The position numbers were made by a program, and so were the translations under genes. Positions 23,382 through 32,339 of a stretch of DNA of 64,000 nt are shown piece by piece. The stretch covers positions 1-64,000 of the forward strand of contig CARDBT010000010.1 of NCBI GenBank assembly GCA_948957135.1. The letters are read 5' to 3'. Positions within the stretch are counted from its first letter, which is position 1; each line of letters opens with the position of its first letter. Under the pieces are notes generated by a model. It was not told where the DNA came from and did not search any database. It was given only the letters and a program-made list of their open reading frames with translations. The stretch is from COE1 sp910588595. GTDB taxonomy: Bacteria; Bacillota; Clostridia; Lachnospirales; Lachnospiraceae.

Positions 23382-25049
23382 TTACAATATAAATTTATCG
23401 ATGATCTCCACGATCCCGTCATGGTTGTTGTCGTGTTCTGTGATGACATCTGCACACTCCTTCACGATCGGTCTGCCGTTCGCCATGCACACCCCGACTG
23501 CGGCAGCCTCGAGCATCGTGATATCATTCTCCTCATCTCCTGCGGCGACGGAATTCTTGATGTGAACGTGAACCGCACTGCAGAGATTTCTCAGCGCATT
23601 GCCCTTTCCTGCCCTTTTGTTATAAAATTCAAGATAGCGGGCACATGAAAATGCACAGGTGATGTGCTCCGCAAGATCAGATGCCTCCACTTCCCTGCGC
23701 AGGTCCTCCAGACGCGACCTGTCGTCGATATCGATCGCAAGCAGCTTAAACGGCGCGTGTGTCAGTTCCTTTTCCAGATCCGTGCCAACCTTGTAGGGTG
23801 ATTTGATCGATTTTTTGTAATAAGCAAGTTCTCTGTCCTCCGCACAGCTTATAATATGCGTATCTGTGTAAGTCTGGATATGGATTCCCCTTTTCAAAGC
23901 CATGTCAAAAATTGCCTGCGCGGCCGGGATCGGCACATCGTACTGTTCTACGACGGATCTGTCTGTACAATCATATATGACCGCACCGTTGTACGCCGCC
24001 ATATAGATCTTTCCCTCAGAATCAGCACTCTGTATATCCAGTACTTCTAGCACATCGAAGATACTGCTCACCGACCTGCCGCTTGCCAGCACAAAGTGAT
24101 TTCCTTTTGACAGCATTTCCATGATTTTATCTCTCGCCCGCTCCGATATCTCCTTTTCCGAATTGAGGAGTGTGTCATCAAGATCCGTAAACAGTATCTT
24201 TGTATCCAAAGACTTCTTTAAATCCGCGAGCACTTCGCCCGGCACATAAAGCCTCCCATATCCGACAGCAAGATCCAGCCCTGTTTTATTGGCACCGTGA
24301 AAATCTGAGCCGCCGCTCGGCAGCAGATGAAATTTTTCTGCCAGTGCCCTCATCTGCCTCTCCTCTGAAGGCGAATAGGTGCTGTAATAACACTCTATTC
24401 CCATGAGGCCGGCAGCCTTTAACCGGCTTACCAGCACATCGAGCTGCTCGCGCCCCAGCTTGTATAATGTAGGATGTGCCAGAATCGGTATACCGCCCGC
24501 TTTGAGCGTTACCTCGATCACTTCCTCCGGCGTCACTTTCTCCCGGTGTACAAAATAAGGCGTGTCGTCGCCAAGATATCGCTCAAACGCCTCTGCCCTG
24601 CTCTTCACATAACCCTTGTCCAACAAAAACGCTGCGTAATGCGCCCTCGTGATCACGGCACCTGGAAATGCCTCCATAAGCGCCTCATAGGTGATATCGA
24701 TACCTGCCCCGCGCAGATTCGCACACAGCTTATAGTTCCTGTCCGTCCTCGACTGCTTAAACCGCGTCAGGTATTCCAGAAATACCGGAGCTTTGTAGTC
24801 GATAAACAATCCCACGATATGCACATCACGGTCATTGTACTCCGTTGAATACTCAATCCCCGGAATCACTTCAACCGGCTTTCCCTTCGCATATTCTATC
24901 AATTCATCCAGTCCGTCCACCGTGTCATGGTCTGTGAGTGCCACCGCGCTCAAACCTTTCTCTACAGCATAATCCACCAGCTCACTTGGCGTGAGCGTGC
25001 CGTCTGAACAGCGCGAGTGCGTATGCAAGTCAACAAATCCCATCTTCAA
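23382..25049 (-). CDS. PHP phosphoesterase fused to a Cof-type HAD hydrolase
   Basis: A 555-residue two-enzyme fusion. Residues 1-275 are a PHP domain of the TrpH/YciV type: DLHTHSRCSDG, ALTDHDTVDG, IPGIEYS, ILAHPTLY, SGGSDFHG; relatives are 5'-3' exoribonucleases or pAp phosphatases. Residues 285-555 are a HAD-IIB (Cof) phosphatase: FTDLDDTLLNSEK, ASGRS, KGNALR, GDEENDITML. Together they might remove phosphates from nucleotide or sugar-phosphate products in sequence; the substrates are not predictable. It has its own gap on both sides. Confidence 0.9.
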   Translation of the reverse strand: MKMGFVDLHTHSRCSDGTLTPSELVDYAVEKGLSAVALTDHDTVDGLDELIEYAKGKPVEVIPGIEYSTEYNDRDVHIVGLFIDYKAPVFLEYLTRFKQSRTDRNYKLCANLRGAGIDITYEALMEAFPGAVITRAHYAAFLLDKGYVKSRAEAFERYLGDDTPYFVHREKVTPEEVIEVTLKAGGIPILAHPTLYKLGREQLDVLVSRLKAAGLMGIECYYSTYSPSEERQMRALAEKFHLLPSGGSDFHGANKTGLDLAVGYGRLYVPGEVLADLKKSLDTKILFTDLDDTLLNSEKEISERARDKIMEMLSKGNHFVLASGRSVSSIFDVLEVLDIQSADSEGKIYMAAYNGAVIYDCTDRSVVEQYDVPIPAAQAIFDMALKRGIHIQTYTDTHIISCAEDRELAYYKKSIKSPYKVGTDLEKELTHAPFKLLAIDIDDRSRLEDLRREVEASDLAEHITCAFSCARYLEFYNKRAGKGNALRNLCSAVHVHIKNSVAAGDEENDITMLEAAAVGVCMANGRPIVKECADVITEHDNNHDGIVEIIDKFIL

Positions 25050-25125
25050 AACTCTCCTTCTTCCCTATTCTCCGCGCGGCTTGTGCGCGCACGCTTCCTC
25101 TGCACGAGTCTGTGCACAAATAATG

Positions 25126-25145
25126 AAAAAAGACAGTCAAACTGC
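25126..25145 (-). terminator. Intrinsic terminator of the ABC-F gene
   Basis: GGCAGT-TTG-ACTGTC stem (one G-U pair) followed on the minus strand by TTTTTT, 25 bases after the stop codon. Confidence 0.7.
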
Positions 25146-25169
25146 CTCTTCTCACAAAATATCGTAAAA

Positions 25170-26816
25170 CTACTCCTCGCCGCTCTCGTCCTCCGCCTCC
25201 GCAGTGTACACGGAAGTTCTCTTTCTAGCCATCTCATCGCTTGCAAGATACTCGTCATATGTCGTGATCTTGTCGATCAGTGTACCACCCGGCAGGATCT
25301 CCATGATACGGTTTGCAGTCGTCTCCACAAACTGGTGATCGTGGCAGGCAAACATCGCCATCCCGGGAAACTTGATCAAGCCGTTATTGAGTGCCGTGAT
25401 GGACTCCATATCAAGATGGTTCGTGGGTTCATCAAGGACCAGGCAGTTCGCACCGCTGATCATCATCTTGCTCAGAAGACAGCGCACCTTCTCACCGCCG
25501 GAGAGCACCTTGACCTTCTTCACACCGTCCTCCCCTGCAAAGAGCATACGCCCCAGGAAACCGCGCACATATGTGATATCGTCCACCGGCGAATAGCCCA
25601 TCAGCCAGTCCGCGATAGTGTAATCGTTATTGAACTCATTCGTCGGATCTTTTGGAAAATAAGCCTGAGAAGTCGTGACACCCCACTTATAATTGCCCTC
25701 GTCCGGCTCCATCTCACCCATCAGGATCTGGAAGAGCGTCGTCTTGGCAAGCTCGTTTCCACCAACAAACGCAACTTTGTCCTCACGCCCTAAGATAAAT
25801 GAAATATTGTCAAGCACTTTCTCCCCGTTGATCGTCTTGGAGAGATTCTCGACCGTCAGCACTTCATTTCCGATCTCGCGGTCAGGGCGAAAATCAATAT
25901 AGGGATACTTGCGGCTCGACGGCTTGATGTCATCGAGCTCGATCTTCTCCAGCGCACGCTTTCTCGATGTCGCCTGCTTTGACTTGGACGCATTTGCGGA
26001 GAAGCGCGAGATAAACTCCTGCAGTTCCTTGATCTTCTCCTCTTTCTTCTTGTTTGCCTCCTTCATCTGCTTGACGAGCAGCTGGCTGGATTCATACCAG
26101 AAGTCGTAGTTTCCTGCATACAGCTGGATCTTACCGTAATCGATATCTGCAATCTGGGTACATACTTTGTTCAGGAAATAGCGGTCATGCGACACAACGA
26201 TAACCGTGTTTTCAAAGTTGATCAAAAACTCCTCAAGCCACGCGATCGCATCGAGATCCAAGTGGTTGGTCGGCTCATCGAGCAGCAGGATATCCGGGTT
26301 GCCAAAGAGCGCCTTAGCCAACAGCACCTTTACCTTATCGCTGCCGTTCAAATCCTTCATCAGGGAATAGTGAATATCCGTGTCGATCCCAAGACCGTTC
26401 AACAGCTGCGCCGCATTGGATTCTGCCTCCCAGCCGTCCATCTCGGCAAACTCTCCCTCAAGCTCGCTTGCACGGATCCCATCTTCGTCCGTAAAATCCT
26501 CCTTGGCATAGATCGCGTCCTTTTCCTTCATGATCTCATAGAGACGGGCATTTCCCATGATCACGACATCCATGACAGGATACCCGTCATACTTGAAGTG
26601 ATCCTGCTCCAACACAGAAAGCCGCTGCCCTGGTGTGATCGCGATATCCCCTTTAGTCGTCTCCAGCTTTCCCGACAGGATCTTCAAGAAAGTGGATTTG
26701 CCTGCCCCGTTCGCACCGATCAGTCCATAGCAGTTTCCCTCTGTAAATTTGATATTGACATCTTCAAATAATGCCTTCTTCCCAACTCTATAGGTTACAT
26801 TGTTTGCACTTATCAT
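25170..26816 (-). CDS. ABC-F family ATPase (YbiT-like)
   Basis: A 548-residue protein with two ABC domains and no membrane segment, as in ribosome-associated ABC-F factors that act at the E site. NBD1 has GANGAGKSTFLK and LLLDEPTNHLDLDAI; the linker is Lys-rich (KKKEEKIKELQEFI). NBD1's signature is LNGSDKVKV rather than LSGGE, and NBD2's Walker A reads GGNELAKTTLF rather than GxxGxGKT, while NBD2's signature LSGGEKVR and CLVLDEPTNHLD are intact. I recall similar changes in the YbiT-like branch of Clostridia. A C-terminal acidic tail (EAEDESGEE) ends the protein. Confidence 0.88.
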   Translation of the reverse strand: MISANNVTYRVGKKALFEDVNIKFTEGNCYGLIGANGAGKSTFLKILSGKLETTKGDIAITPGQRLSVLEQDHFKYDGYPVMDVVIMGNARLYEIMKEKDAIYAKEDFTDEDGIRASELEGEFAEMDGWEAESNAAQLLNGLGIDTDIHYSLMKDLNGSDKVKVLLAKALFGNPDILLLDEPTNHLDLDAIAWLEEFLINFENTVIVVSHDRYFLNKVCTQIADIDYGKIQLYAGNYDFWYESSQLLVKQMKEANKKKEEKIKELQEFISRFSANASKSKQATSRKRALEKIELDDIKPSSRKYPYIDFRPDREIGNEVLTVENLSKTINGEKVLDNISFILGREDKVAFVGGNELAKTTLFQILMGEMEPDEGNYKWGVTTSQAYFPKDPTNEFNNDYTIADWLMGYSPVDDITYVRGFLGRMLFAGEDGVKKVKVLSGGEKVRCLLSKMMISGANCLVLDEPTNHLDMESITALNNGLIKFPGMAMFACHDHQFVETTANRIMEILPGGTLIDKITTYDEYLASDEMARKRTSVYTAEAEDESGEE

Positions 26817-26935
26817 GATAACTTCCTCTTAATTAAAACATATTTTGGTTACGCACTCTTACTATTATACATAAAAGAAGCGGATTTTCAAGGAGATTTT
26901 AGACTTTTACCCTTCCGTACGGCAGCTTCCTCGAA

Positions 26936-29071
26936 TCATCTTTTGAACAACTTCCCAAAAAGCCCTCTCTTATCAGAACTGTCGGAATCGTCATCATCAG
27001 ATTCAGCGGGATCATTAAGCCGACCGCGCACAGCCTCTGCCTTATATCGCTCTGCATTTGCCGGGTCCTCCTTCAGCGTCAGCAGGGCATCGTATGCCTG
27101 CAGCATATTGAATCCATGTGCCTCAGCAAGTGCCTGTGCGGTGAACCCTTCGATCGTCAGCATTCCGATCGTCGGATATGCCCCGTCTCTGACAGCGGAG
27201 ACAAACTCGATGAAGATGCTGTTCTCCGTCCGAAGTCTCCGATAATAATACACTGCTTCAGTATGAGAGAGGCCACATCCCTGCGTCATATAGATCATCA
27301 GTTCCTCACGCAGCGGTTCTGCGTTTTTCCACTGTTTTGCCACCTCGCTCATCAGTTTGGTATCCATCATACACAGCGCACTTGGTCCGTCTGTCAGCAA
27401 CGCCACCTTGCTGGTCTCGCACAGCTTTTGCATGAACTGCGGGTTGTCGATCCCAGCGGGAACGAGTCTTCCCTCACTTTTCCTGCCTGTCTCATAACGA
27501 TTCGTCACGATCAGATACGCGATATTATTCTTCAGGATAAAGTCACCGTTGTCCTTCCGCAATGTATAGATATACGGTCTCTCACACAGTGCCTCTGTCA
27601 AAAAGAAGGTGATCCTGTTCATGAGTTGTACGTACTTCTCTACATTCTCCTCATCGGATGCCTTCCTTGCAGTGTCAAAACGCGCTGCTGCCTCCTGCAT
27701 CATGACGATCATTTCGCTGACAGTGCATCCTGCCACGTACGCAAATCCCTGATCAGAGTCATTGTCCATATGCGTTATCAGTTCCGCTTTGCGCTCCCCG
27801 CTCACATAGTATTCATTGTCTCTGTCACAGAATGGTATGGCTGGCATGCGGTACTTCTTTCCGTCTTCCTCCTCACGCATGACCTGCGCCAGCTCCCTCC
27901 CGGACAAAAACGCTTCCACATCGCGCTGATATCCTGTCACTTCCCGGATATAATCCATTTTGCAGCCGATCGCATGCACTGTATCAAAATCAAGGTTCAC
28001 CCCGGTAACACCGAGCTCTGCAGCAACCGCAAGCACCGTCTCCAAATTGTACAGCTTATTTTTCTGATCCAGGACACCGATCGGAAATGCACTGTCAAAT
28101 ACAGGCATCGTCATGGGATTCTGCAGCACATAGCTGACAGCATCATCGTATTGTTCAAACAGGTACATCAGAATATTTCGATCGTCCGGTTTCAACAACA
28201 GCGGATTGCCGCATGATAACAGATAATCGCTGTGCAGGGGCGCCAGCAGGATGTATACCTTGTCCAGCTGCGTATACTCACGGATCCTTGCCCGCACCAT
28301 CTCTTCATCGTAATTGGGTATATCCAGATGACCGGCAAGGTCAATTGCGGCGGGATCATACTCAAGCCAGTAATTTCTGTGCGGCTCAATGATCACCTGC
28401 AGTTTTCCCCTGATCAGCTGTGACAGCATGGCAAGCTTATATTTGTTGACTGGCTTTTTGTCCGGGTTAAAATGCATGGCGCTGTCCATCGTCAAAAAGA
28501 CTTTCAGCGACTCATAATCGTACTCGTCCGCCGCATCCCCGCCATCTATCTTCCGCTTCATCGTCATAAGCTCAAATACAGGCTTCTCACCCTCCTTGGG
28601 CTTCACCCTGAAATCCGGCAGCTGTCCTATGATATAGACGTTTTTGGTCCACAGACGCGCAACTGCATCTTCTTTGCTGCATCTGTCAATCGACGCTGTA
28701 TAGAGAAAATGATAGCTGTCCGCCGCATCCTTCAATGCCAGAAGCTCTTTCGCTGCGATATATTTCTCATCGCTGAGCACATTTTTCGGGGCGCCATCTC
28801 CAGCCGTGCTTATGTGTAGCACCAGTCCGGAAATATCCTCGTCAAAGATCTGATTGACCACCTCACCGAGCTTGTCCTCGTGGTACGCATATCGATGACT
28901 GCTGTATCTGGCGGCTTTCTCGACATAGGCATCATAGTACTCTTTCTCAAAAAATACATGGATCGCATCGTCGAAGACTTCGTCCTCATCGCGCTGCATG
29001 ACCATGACATCCTTGTCAAACCCCTCAAATAACCGTAACTGCCATACTGAAATATTTGTTTTTCTTTTCAC
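26936..29071 (-). CDS. Large hypothetical cytosolic protein
   Basis: A 711-residue soluble protein without a family I can name. The middle (about 265-370, LLAPLHSDYLLSCGNPLL, MTMPVFDSAFPIGVL, VTGVNLD) faintly resembles SseB-like domains. The C-terminus holds an acidic stretch (ESDDDDSDSS) followed by a basic end (KRGLFGKLFKR), a pattern seen in proteins that meet membranes or ribosomes. It is 16 bases downstream of a small hypothetical gene and co-transcribed. Confidence 0.75.
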   Translation of the reverse strand: MKRKTNISVWQLRLFEGFDKDVMVMQRDEDEVFDDAIHVFFEKEYYDAYVEKAARYSSHRYAYHEDKLGEVVNQIFDEDISGLVLHISTAGDGAPKNVLSDEKYIAAKELLALKDAADSYHFLYTASIDRCSKEDAVARLWTKNVYIIGQLPDFRVKPKEGEKPVFELMTMKRKIDGGDAADEYDYESLKVFLTMDSAMHFNPDKKPVNKYKLAMLSQLIRGKLQVIIEPHRNYWLEYDPAAIDLAGHLDIPNYDEEMVRARIREYTQLDKVYILLAPLHSDYLLSCGNPLLLKPDDRNILMYLFEQYDDAVSYVLQNPMTMPVFDSAFPIGVLDQKNKLYNLETVLAVAAELGVTGVNLDFDTVHAIGCKMDYIREVTGYQRDVEAFLSGRELAQVMREEEDGKKYRMPAIPFCDRDNEYYVSGERKAELITHMDNDSDQGFAYVAGCTVSEMIVMMQEAAARFDTARKASDEENVEKYVQLMNRITFFLTEALCERPYIYTLRKDNGDFILKNNIAYLIVTNRYETGRKSEGRLVPAGIDNPQFMQKLCETSKVALLTDGPSALCMMDTKLMSEVAKQWKNAEPLREELMIYMTQGCGLSHTEAVYYYRRLRTENSIFIEFVSAVRDGAYPTIGMLTIEGFTAQALAEAHGFNMLQAYDALLTLKEDPANAERYKAEAVRGRLNDPAESDDDDSDSSDKRGLFGKLFKR

Positions 29072-29087
29072 CTTGTCTACCTATCCT

Positions 29088-29351
29088 TTAGCTTTCTACT
29101 ATGAGGTATCTTCCATCCCCGATATCGAATACCTCCGGTGCGTCCGCTATCGCTTCCTTTTCCTGACCTTCTAAGTCGATCCCTTGCTCATCAAAGTAAT
29201 TCCATACTTCGTCGAGCGAATCAACGACTACAGCCATGCACTCCTCAAGAAATGCCTCCGCCTCATCAATATTCTCTGCTACCTTTTCCGGTACTAGCTG
29301 AAGCTGGTTTTCCAAAAAACAGTTCAGTACCGCCTCATCATACTCGTGCAT
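29088..29351 (-). CDS. Small conserved acidic hypothetical protein
   Basis: An 87-residue, strongly acidic protein (VLNCFLENQLQLVPE, EAFLEECMAVVVDSLDEVW, GDGRYLIVES). I recall similar short proteins in Lachnospiraceae, sometimes labelled glyoxalase without support. GGAG lies 10 bases before the ATG. It precedes the 711-residue hypothetical gene. Confidence 0.75.
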   Translation of the reverse strand: MHEYDEAVLNCFLENQLQLVPEKVAENIDEAEAFLEECMAVVVDSLDEVWNYFDEQGIDLEGQEKEAIADAPEVFDIGDGRYLIVES

Positions 29352-29465
29352 ACTTCATGATCTCCTTTTATAATAAATTTTGATCTATGGACAATTCGTT
29401 GTTCCATAAATTCCCAATACCAATGTAACAGTATCTATACTATTTTGTAAACCCTTTTTCAGCAA

Positions 29466-30068
29466 TCAGGCCAATTGTCTTTTAAAAAGTTCATGCATCA
29501 GCCTCGCGACAGGCAGTCCGACAACGTTATTGTAATCCCCGTTGATCCCCTTGATATAGACTGCACACTTTCCCTGTATCGCATAGGCGCCCGCCTTGTC
29601 CATCGGCTCCCCGGTCGCCACATACGCCGCGATTTGTTCCGGCGTCATTGGGTACATGCTGACATCTGTCCGCTCATGAAAAGTTACGACCTTCTGCCCT
29701 CGTTCCCCCTGCCCTCGTTCCAGCACAATAAACGTCACACCCGTGTACACCTGATGCGTGCCGCCCTGCAGTTTTGCGAGCATTGCCGACGCATCCGCCT
29801 GATCCCTGGGTTTCCCCATGATCTCACCCTGGCACGCCACAACCGTGTCCGCCCCGATTATGACAACTGTGTCATTTTCATACTTTTGCAGATACCGCTG
29901 CGCCACCTCAGTTGCTTTTTTGCAGGAGAGCTCCTCCACGATGTCTGCCGGGAGATCTCCCATGCTGATCTCCTCCCCCTGCGCCGGTGAGATCTCAAAG
30001 CATATCCCAGCCTGTTCTAAGAGCTCACGCCGCCTCGGGGAATTTGATGCAAGTATATATTTTACCAT
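29466..30068 (-). CDS. maf: Maf-family nucleotide pyrophosphatase
   Basis: A 200-residue Maf protein. Such enzymes hydrolyse dTTP/UTP or modified nucleotides to monophosphates, cleaning the pool. Hallmarks: ILASNSPRRRELL, IGADTVVACQGEIMGKP, and the GAYAIQGKCAVYIKGINGDY block. Last gene of the ppx-ppk-maf run, 14 bases after ppk. A small insertion (LERGQGERGQK) repeats GQGER. Confidence 0.93.
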   Translation of the reverse strand: MVKYILASNSPRRRELLEQAGICFEISPAQGEEISMGDLPADIVEELSCKKATEVAQRYLQKYENDTVVIIGADTVVACQGEIMGKPRDQADASAMLAKLQGGTHQVYTGVTFIVLERGQGERGQKVVTFHERTDVSMYPMTPEQIAAYVATGEPMDKAGAYAIQGKCAVYIKGINGDYNNVVGLPVARLMHELFKRQLA

Positions 30069-30082
30069 AAGCTACACTCCTG

Positions 30083-32296
30083 TCAGTTCTGTATCGCCTG
30101 GTTGTACTCCGGCTTAAACGTGCGCGCCTGCTGCCCCGCTTTTTCCTTTTTCGCCGCCAGCGACACATATTCCCTGCAGAACAGTTCCTGCGCGTTGACA
30201 GCGTTCTTTTCCTTGCCGTCCGTCCTGTTTTCCGCCTTGCGGTAGCTCCCGTCCGCCTGGAGGAACTGGGACTTGCACGTGTCACTCAGCTGCACCTCAA
30301 GGACATGCCACACCTTCTCTTTCAGATCGGCATTGAGCACCGGGAAGAGGATCTCGACCCTCCGCTCCAGGTTTCTTGGCATCCAGTCCGCGCTCGCCAT
30401 ATACAGCTCCGGATCACCCGCGTTCTCAAAGTAGAATATCCTCGCGTGTTCCAGGAAATTCCCGACGATGGAGCGCACCTCAATATTGTCGTTCGTGCCC
30501 TCCACACCTGTCCTGAGACAGCAGATCCCCCTGACGATCAACTGGATCTTCACACCCTTTGCCGCCGCCTCGTACAGTGCCCTGATGACATCCGGATCGC
30601 ACAGGGAGTTCATCTTCGCCACGATCCTGGCGGGGCGCTTCTCGACCGCGTTTTCTTTTTCCCTGTTGATCAGATACAGAAACCTGTCCTTCAGCCACAA
30701 CGGTGCCAGCGCCAGATGATTCCAGCCAAGCGGCTCCGAGTAGCCGGACAGCATGTTGAAGACTGCCGTCGCATCCTCGCCGATCGCCTCGTTGCAGGTG
30801 AGGATCCCCAGATCGGTATAGAGCTTGGCGGTGGCATCGTTGTAGTTGCCTGTACCCAGATGCACATAGCGCCTGATGCCTTCCTCCTCGCGCCTCACCA
30901 CCAGCGTGATCTTGCAGTGCGTCTTCAACCCCACCAGGCCATAGATCACGTGGCATCCCGCCTGCTCCAGCTTTTTCGCCCACACAATATTGTTCTCCTC
31001 GTCAAAGCGGGCTTTCAGCTCGACCAGCACCGTCACCTGTTTGCCGTTCTCCGCCGCCTGCGCGAGCGCCGCGATGATCGGGGAATTGCCGCTGACGCGG
31101 TACAGCGTCTGCTTGATGGCGAGCACCCTGGGATCCTTTGCCGCCTGCTTGATGAAGTCGACGACGGGCGCAAACGTCTGATAGGGATGATGCAGGAGAA
31201 TATCCTGTTCCCTGATCCGCTCAAAGATGTCATCGTCCGCCTCGATCTCCGGCACGGGCTGCGGTGTATAAGGACTGTACTTGAGATGCTCAAACCCTTC
31301 CATCCCGTACATTTTCATCAGGAATGTGAGATCCAGCGGTCCGGGAATACTGTAGATATCCCGCTCGTCGATCATCAGTTCCTTTCTGATGATGTCGAGC
31401 AGACGCCTGTCGATCCCCTCCTCGACCTCGAGCCGGATCGCCTGTCCCCACTGTCTCTTCTTGAGCTGCTTTTCGATCTCCTTCAACAGGTCTTCCGTCT
31501 CGTCCTCATCAAACGAGAAATCCGCATTTCTCATGATCCGGAACGGAAAAGAACACTCTATATTGTAGTTTAGAAACAGCTTGTCCATGTTCCGCTCGAT
31601 GATCTGCTCAAGCAGGATCACGCGCTTTGTCCCATCCGCCGCCTCCGGCAGCTGTATGATGCGCGGGAGCACGCTCGGAACCTGGACGGTGGCAAACTCC
31701 AGTTCTTTCCCCTGGACCGACTTCTTGTTGAACAGGTGCCTCCTGCTCTTTACCGTCTTCCTCGACACCAAAGCCCCCAGGTTCAGGGATTTATTCCGTA
31801 TCAGCGGGAACGGTCTCGACGAGTCCACCGCCATCGGTGTGAGCACCGGGTACACATAATCCTGAAAATACCTGTCGACAAAGGCACAGTCCTTTTTCGT
31901 CAGCTCCTCATGGCTCTCTACCACCGCAAGCCCATTCTGCGCAAGCAGCGGCAGCAGCGACTTATTGTAGACCAGGTACTGCAGACCGACAAGCTCGTGC
32001 GTCGCCCGGTTCACCCCCTCTAACTGTTCTGCCGGCGTCATCCCGGCGATATCCTTCTTCGTGTACCCGGCATTGACCATATCCTTCAGCGACGCCACAC
32101 GCACCATAAAAAACTCGTCGAGATTGGAAGCCGTGATACTCAGAAATTTGATCCGCTCAAACAGCGGGATCTCCTTGTCCCTCGCCTCGCCCAGCACGCG
32201 GTTGTTGAAGGCGAGCCAGCTCAGTTCCCTGTTATAATAATATTCAGACCTGCCATAGTCATACTTGTTGTCCGATTTACTGTTCTTATCGCCCAT
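30083..32296 (-). CDS. ppk1: Polyphosphate kinase
   Basis: A 737-residue PPK1. It reversibly polymerises the gamma phosphate of ATP into polyphosphate. Visible features: YYNRELSWLAFNNRVL at the start, NLDEFFMVRVASL, the catalytic-His region GLKTHCKITLVVRRE, YVHLGTGNYND and SADWMPRNLERRVEILFP. It lies 43 bases downstream of ppx, so synthesis and breakdown of polyphosphate are in one operon. The last ~40 residues (KKEKAGQQARTF) form a charged tail. Confidence 0.96.
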   Translation of the reverse strand: MGDKNSKSDNKYDYGRSEYYYNRELSWLAFNNRVLGEARDKEIPLFERIKFLSITASNLDEFFMVRVASLKDMVNAGYTKKDIAGMTPAEQLEGVNRATHELVGLQYLVYNKSLLPLLAQNGLAVVESHEELTKKDCAFVDRYFQDYVYPVLTPMAVDSSRPFPLIRNKSLNLGALVSRKTVKSRRHLFNKKSVQGKELEFATVQVPSVLPRIIQLPEAADGTKRVILLEQIIERNMDKLFLNYNIECSFPFRIMRNADFSFDEDETEDLLKEIEKQLKKRQWGQAIRLEVEEGIDRRLLDIIRKELMIDERDIYSIPGPLDLTFLMKMYGMEGFEHLKYSPYTPQPVPEIEADDDIFERIREQDILLHHPYQTFAPVVDFIKQAAKDPRVLAIKQTLYRVSGNSPIIAALAQAAENGKQVTVLVELKARFDEENNIVWAKKLEQAGCHVIYGLVGLKTHCKITLVVRREEEGIRRYVHLGTGNYNDATAKLYTDLGILTCNEAIGEDATAVFNMLSGYSEPLGWNHLALAPLWLKDRFLYLINREKENAVEKRPARIVAKMNSLCDPDVIRALYEAAAKGVKIQLIVRGICCLRTGVEGTNDNIEVRSIVGNFLEHARIFYFENAGDPELYMASADWMPRNLERRVEILFPVLNADLKEKVWHVLEVQLSDTCKSQFLQADGSYRKAENRTDGKEKNAVNAQELFCREYVSLAAKKEKAGQQARTFKPEYNQAIQN

Positions 32297-32339
32297 GTCT
32301 ATTCCCCCATTACGATATATTGCGCTCTATATTACGCTC

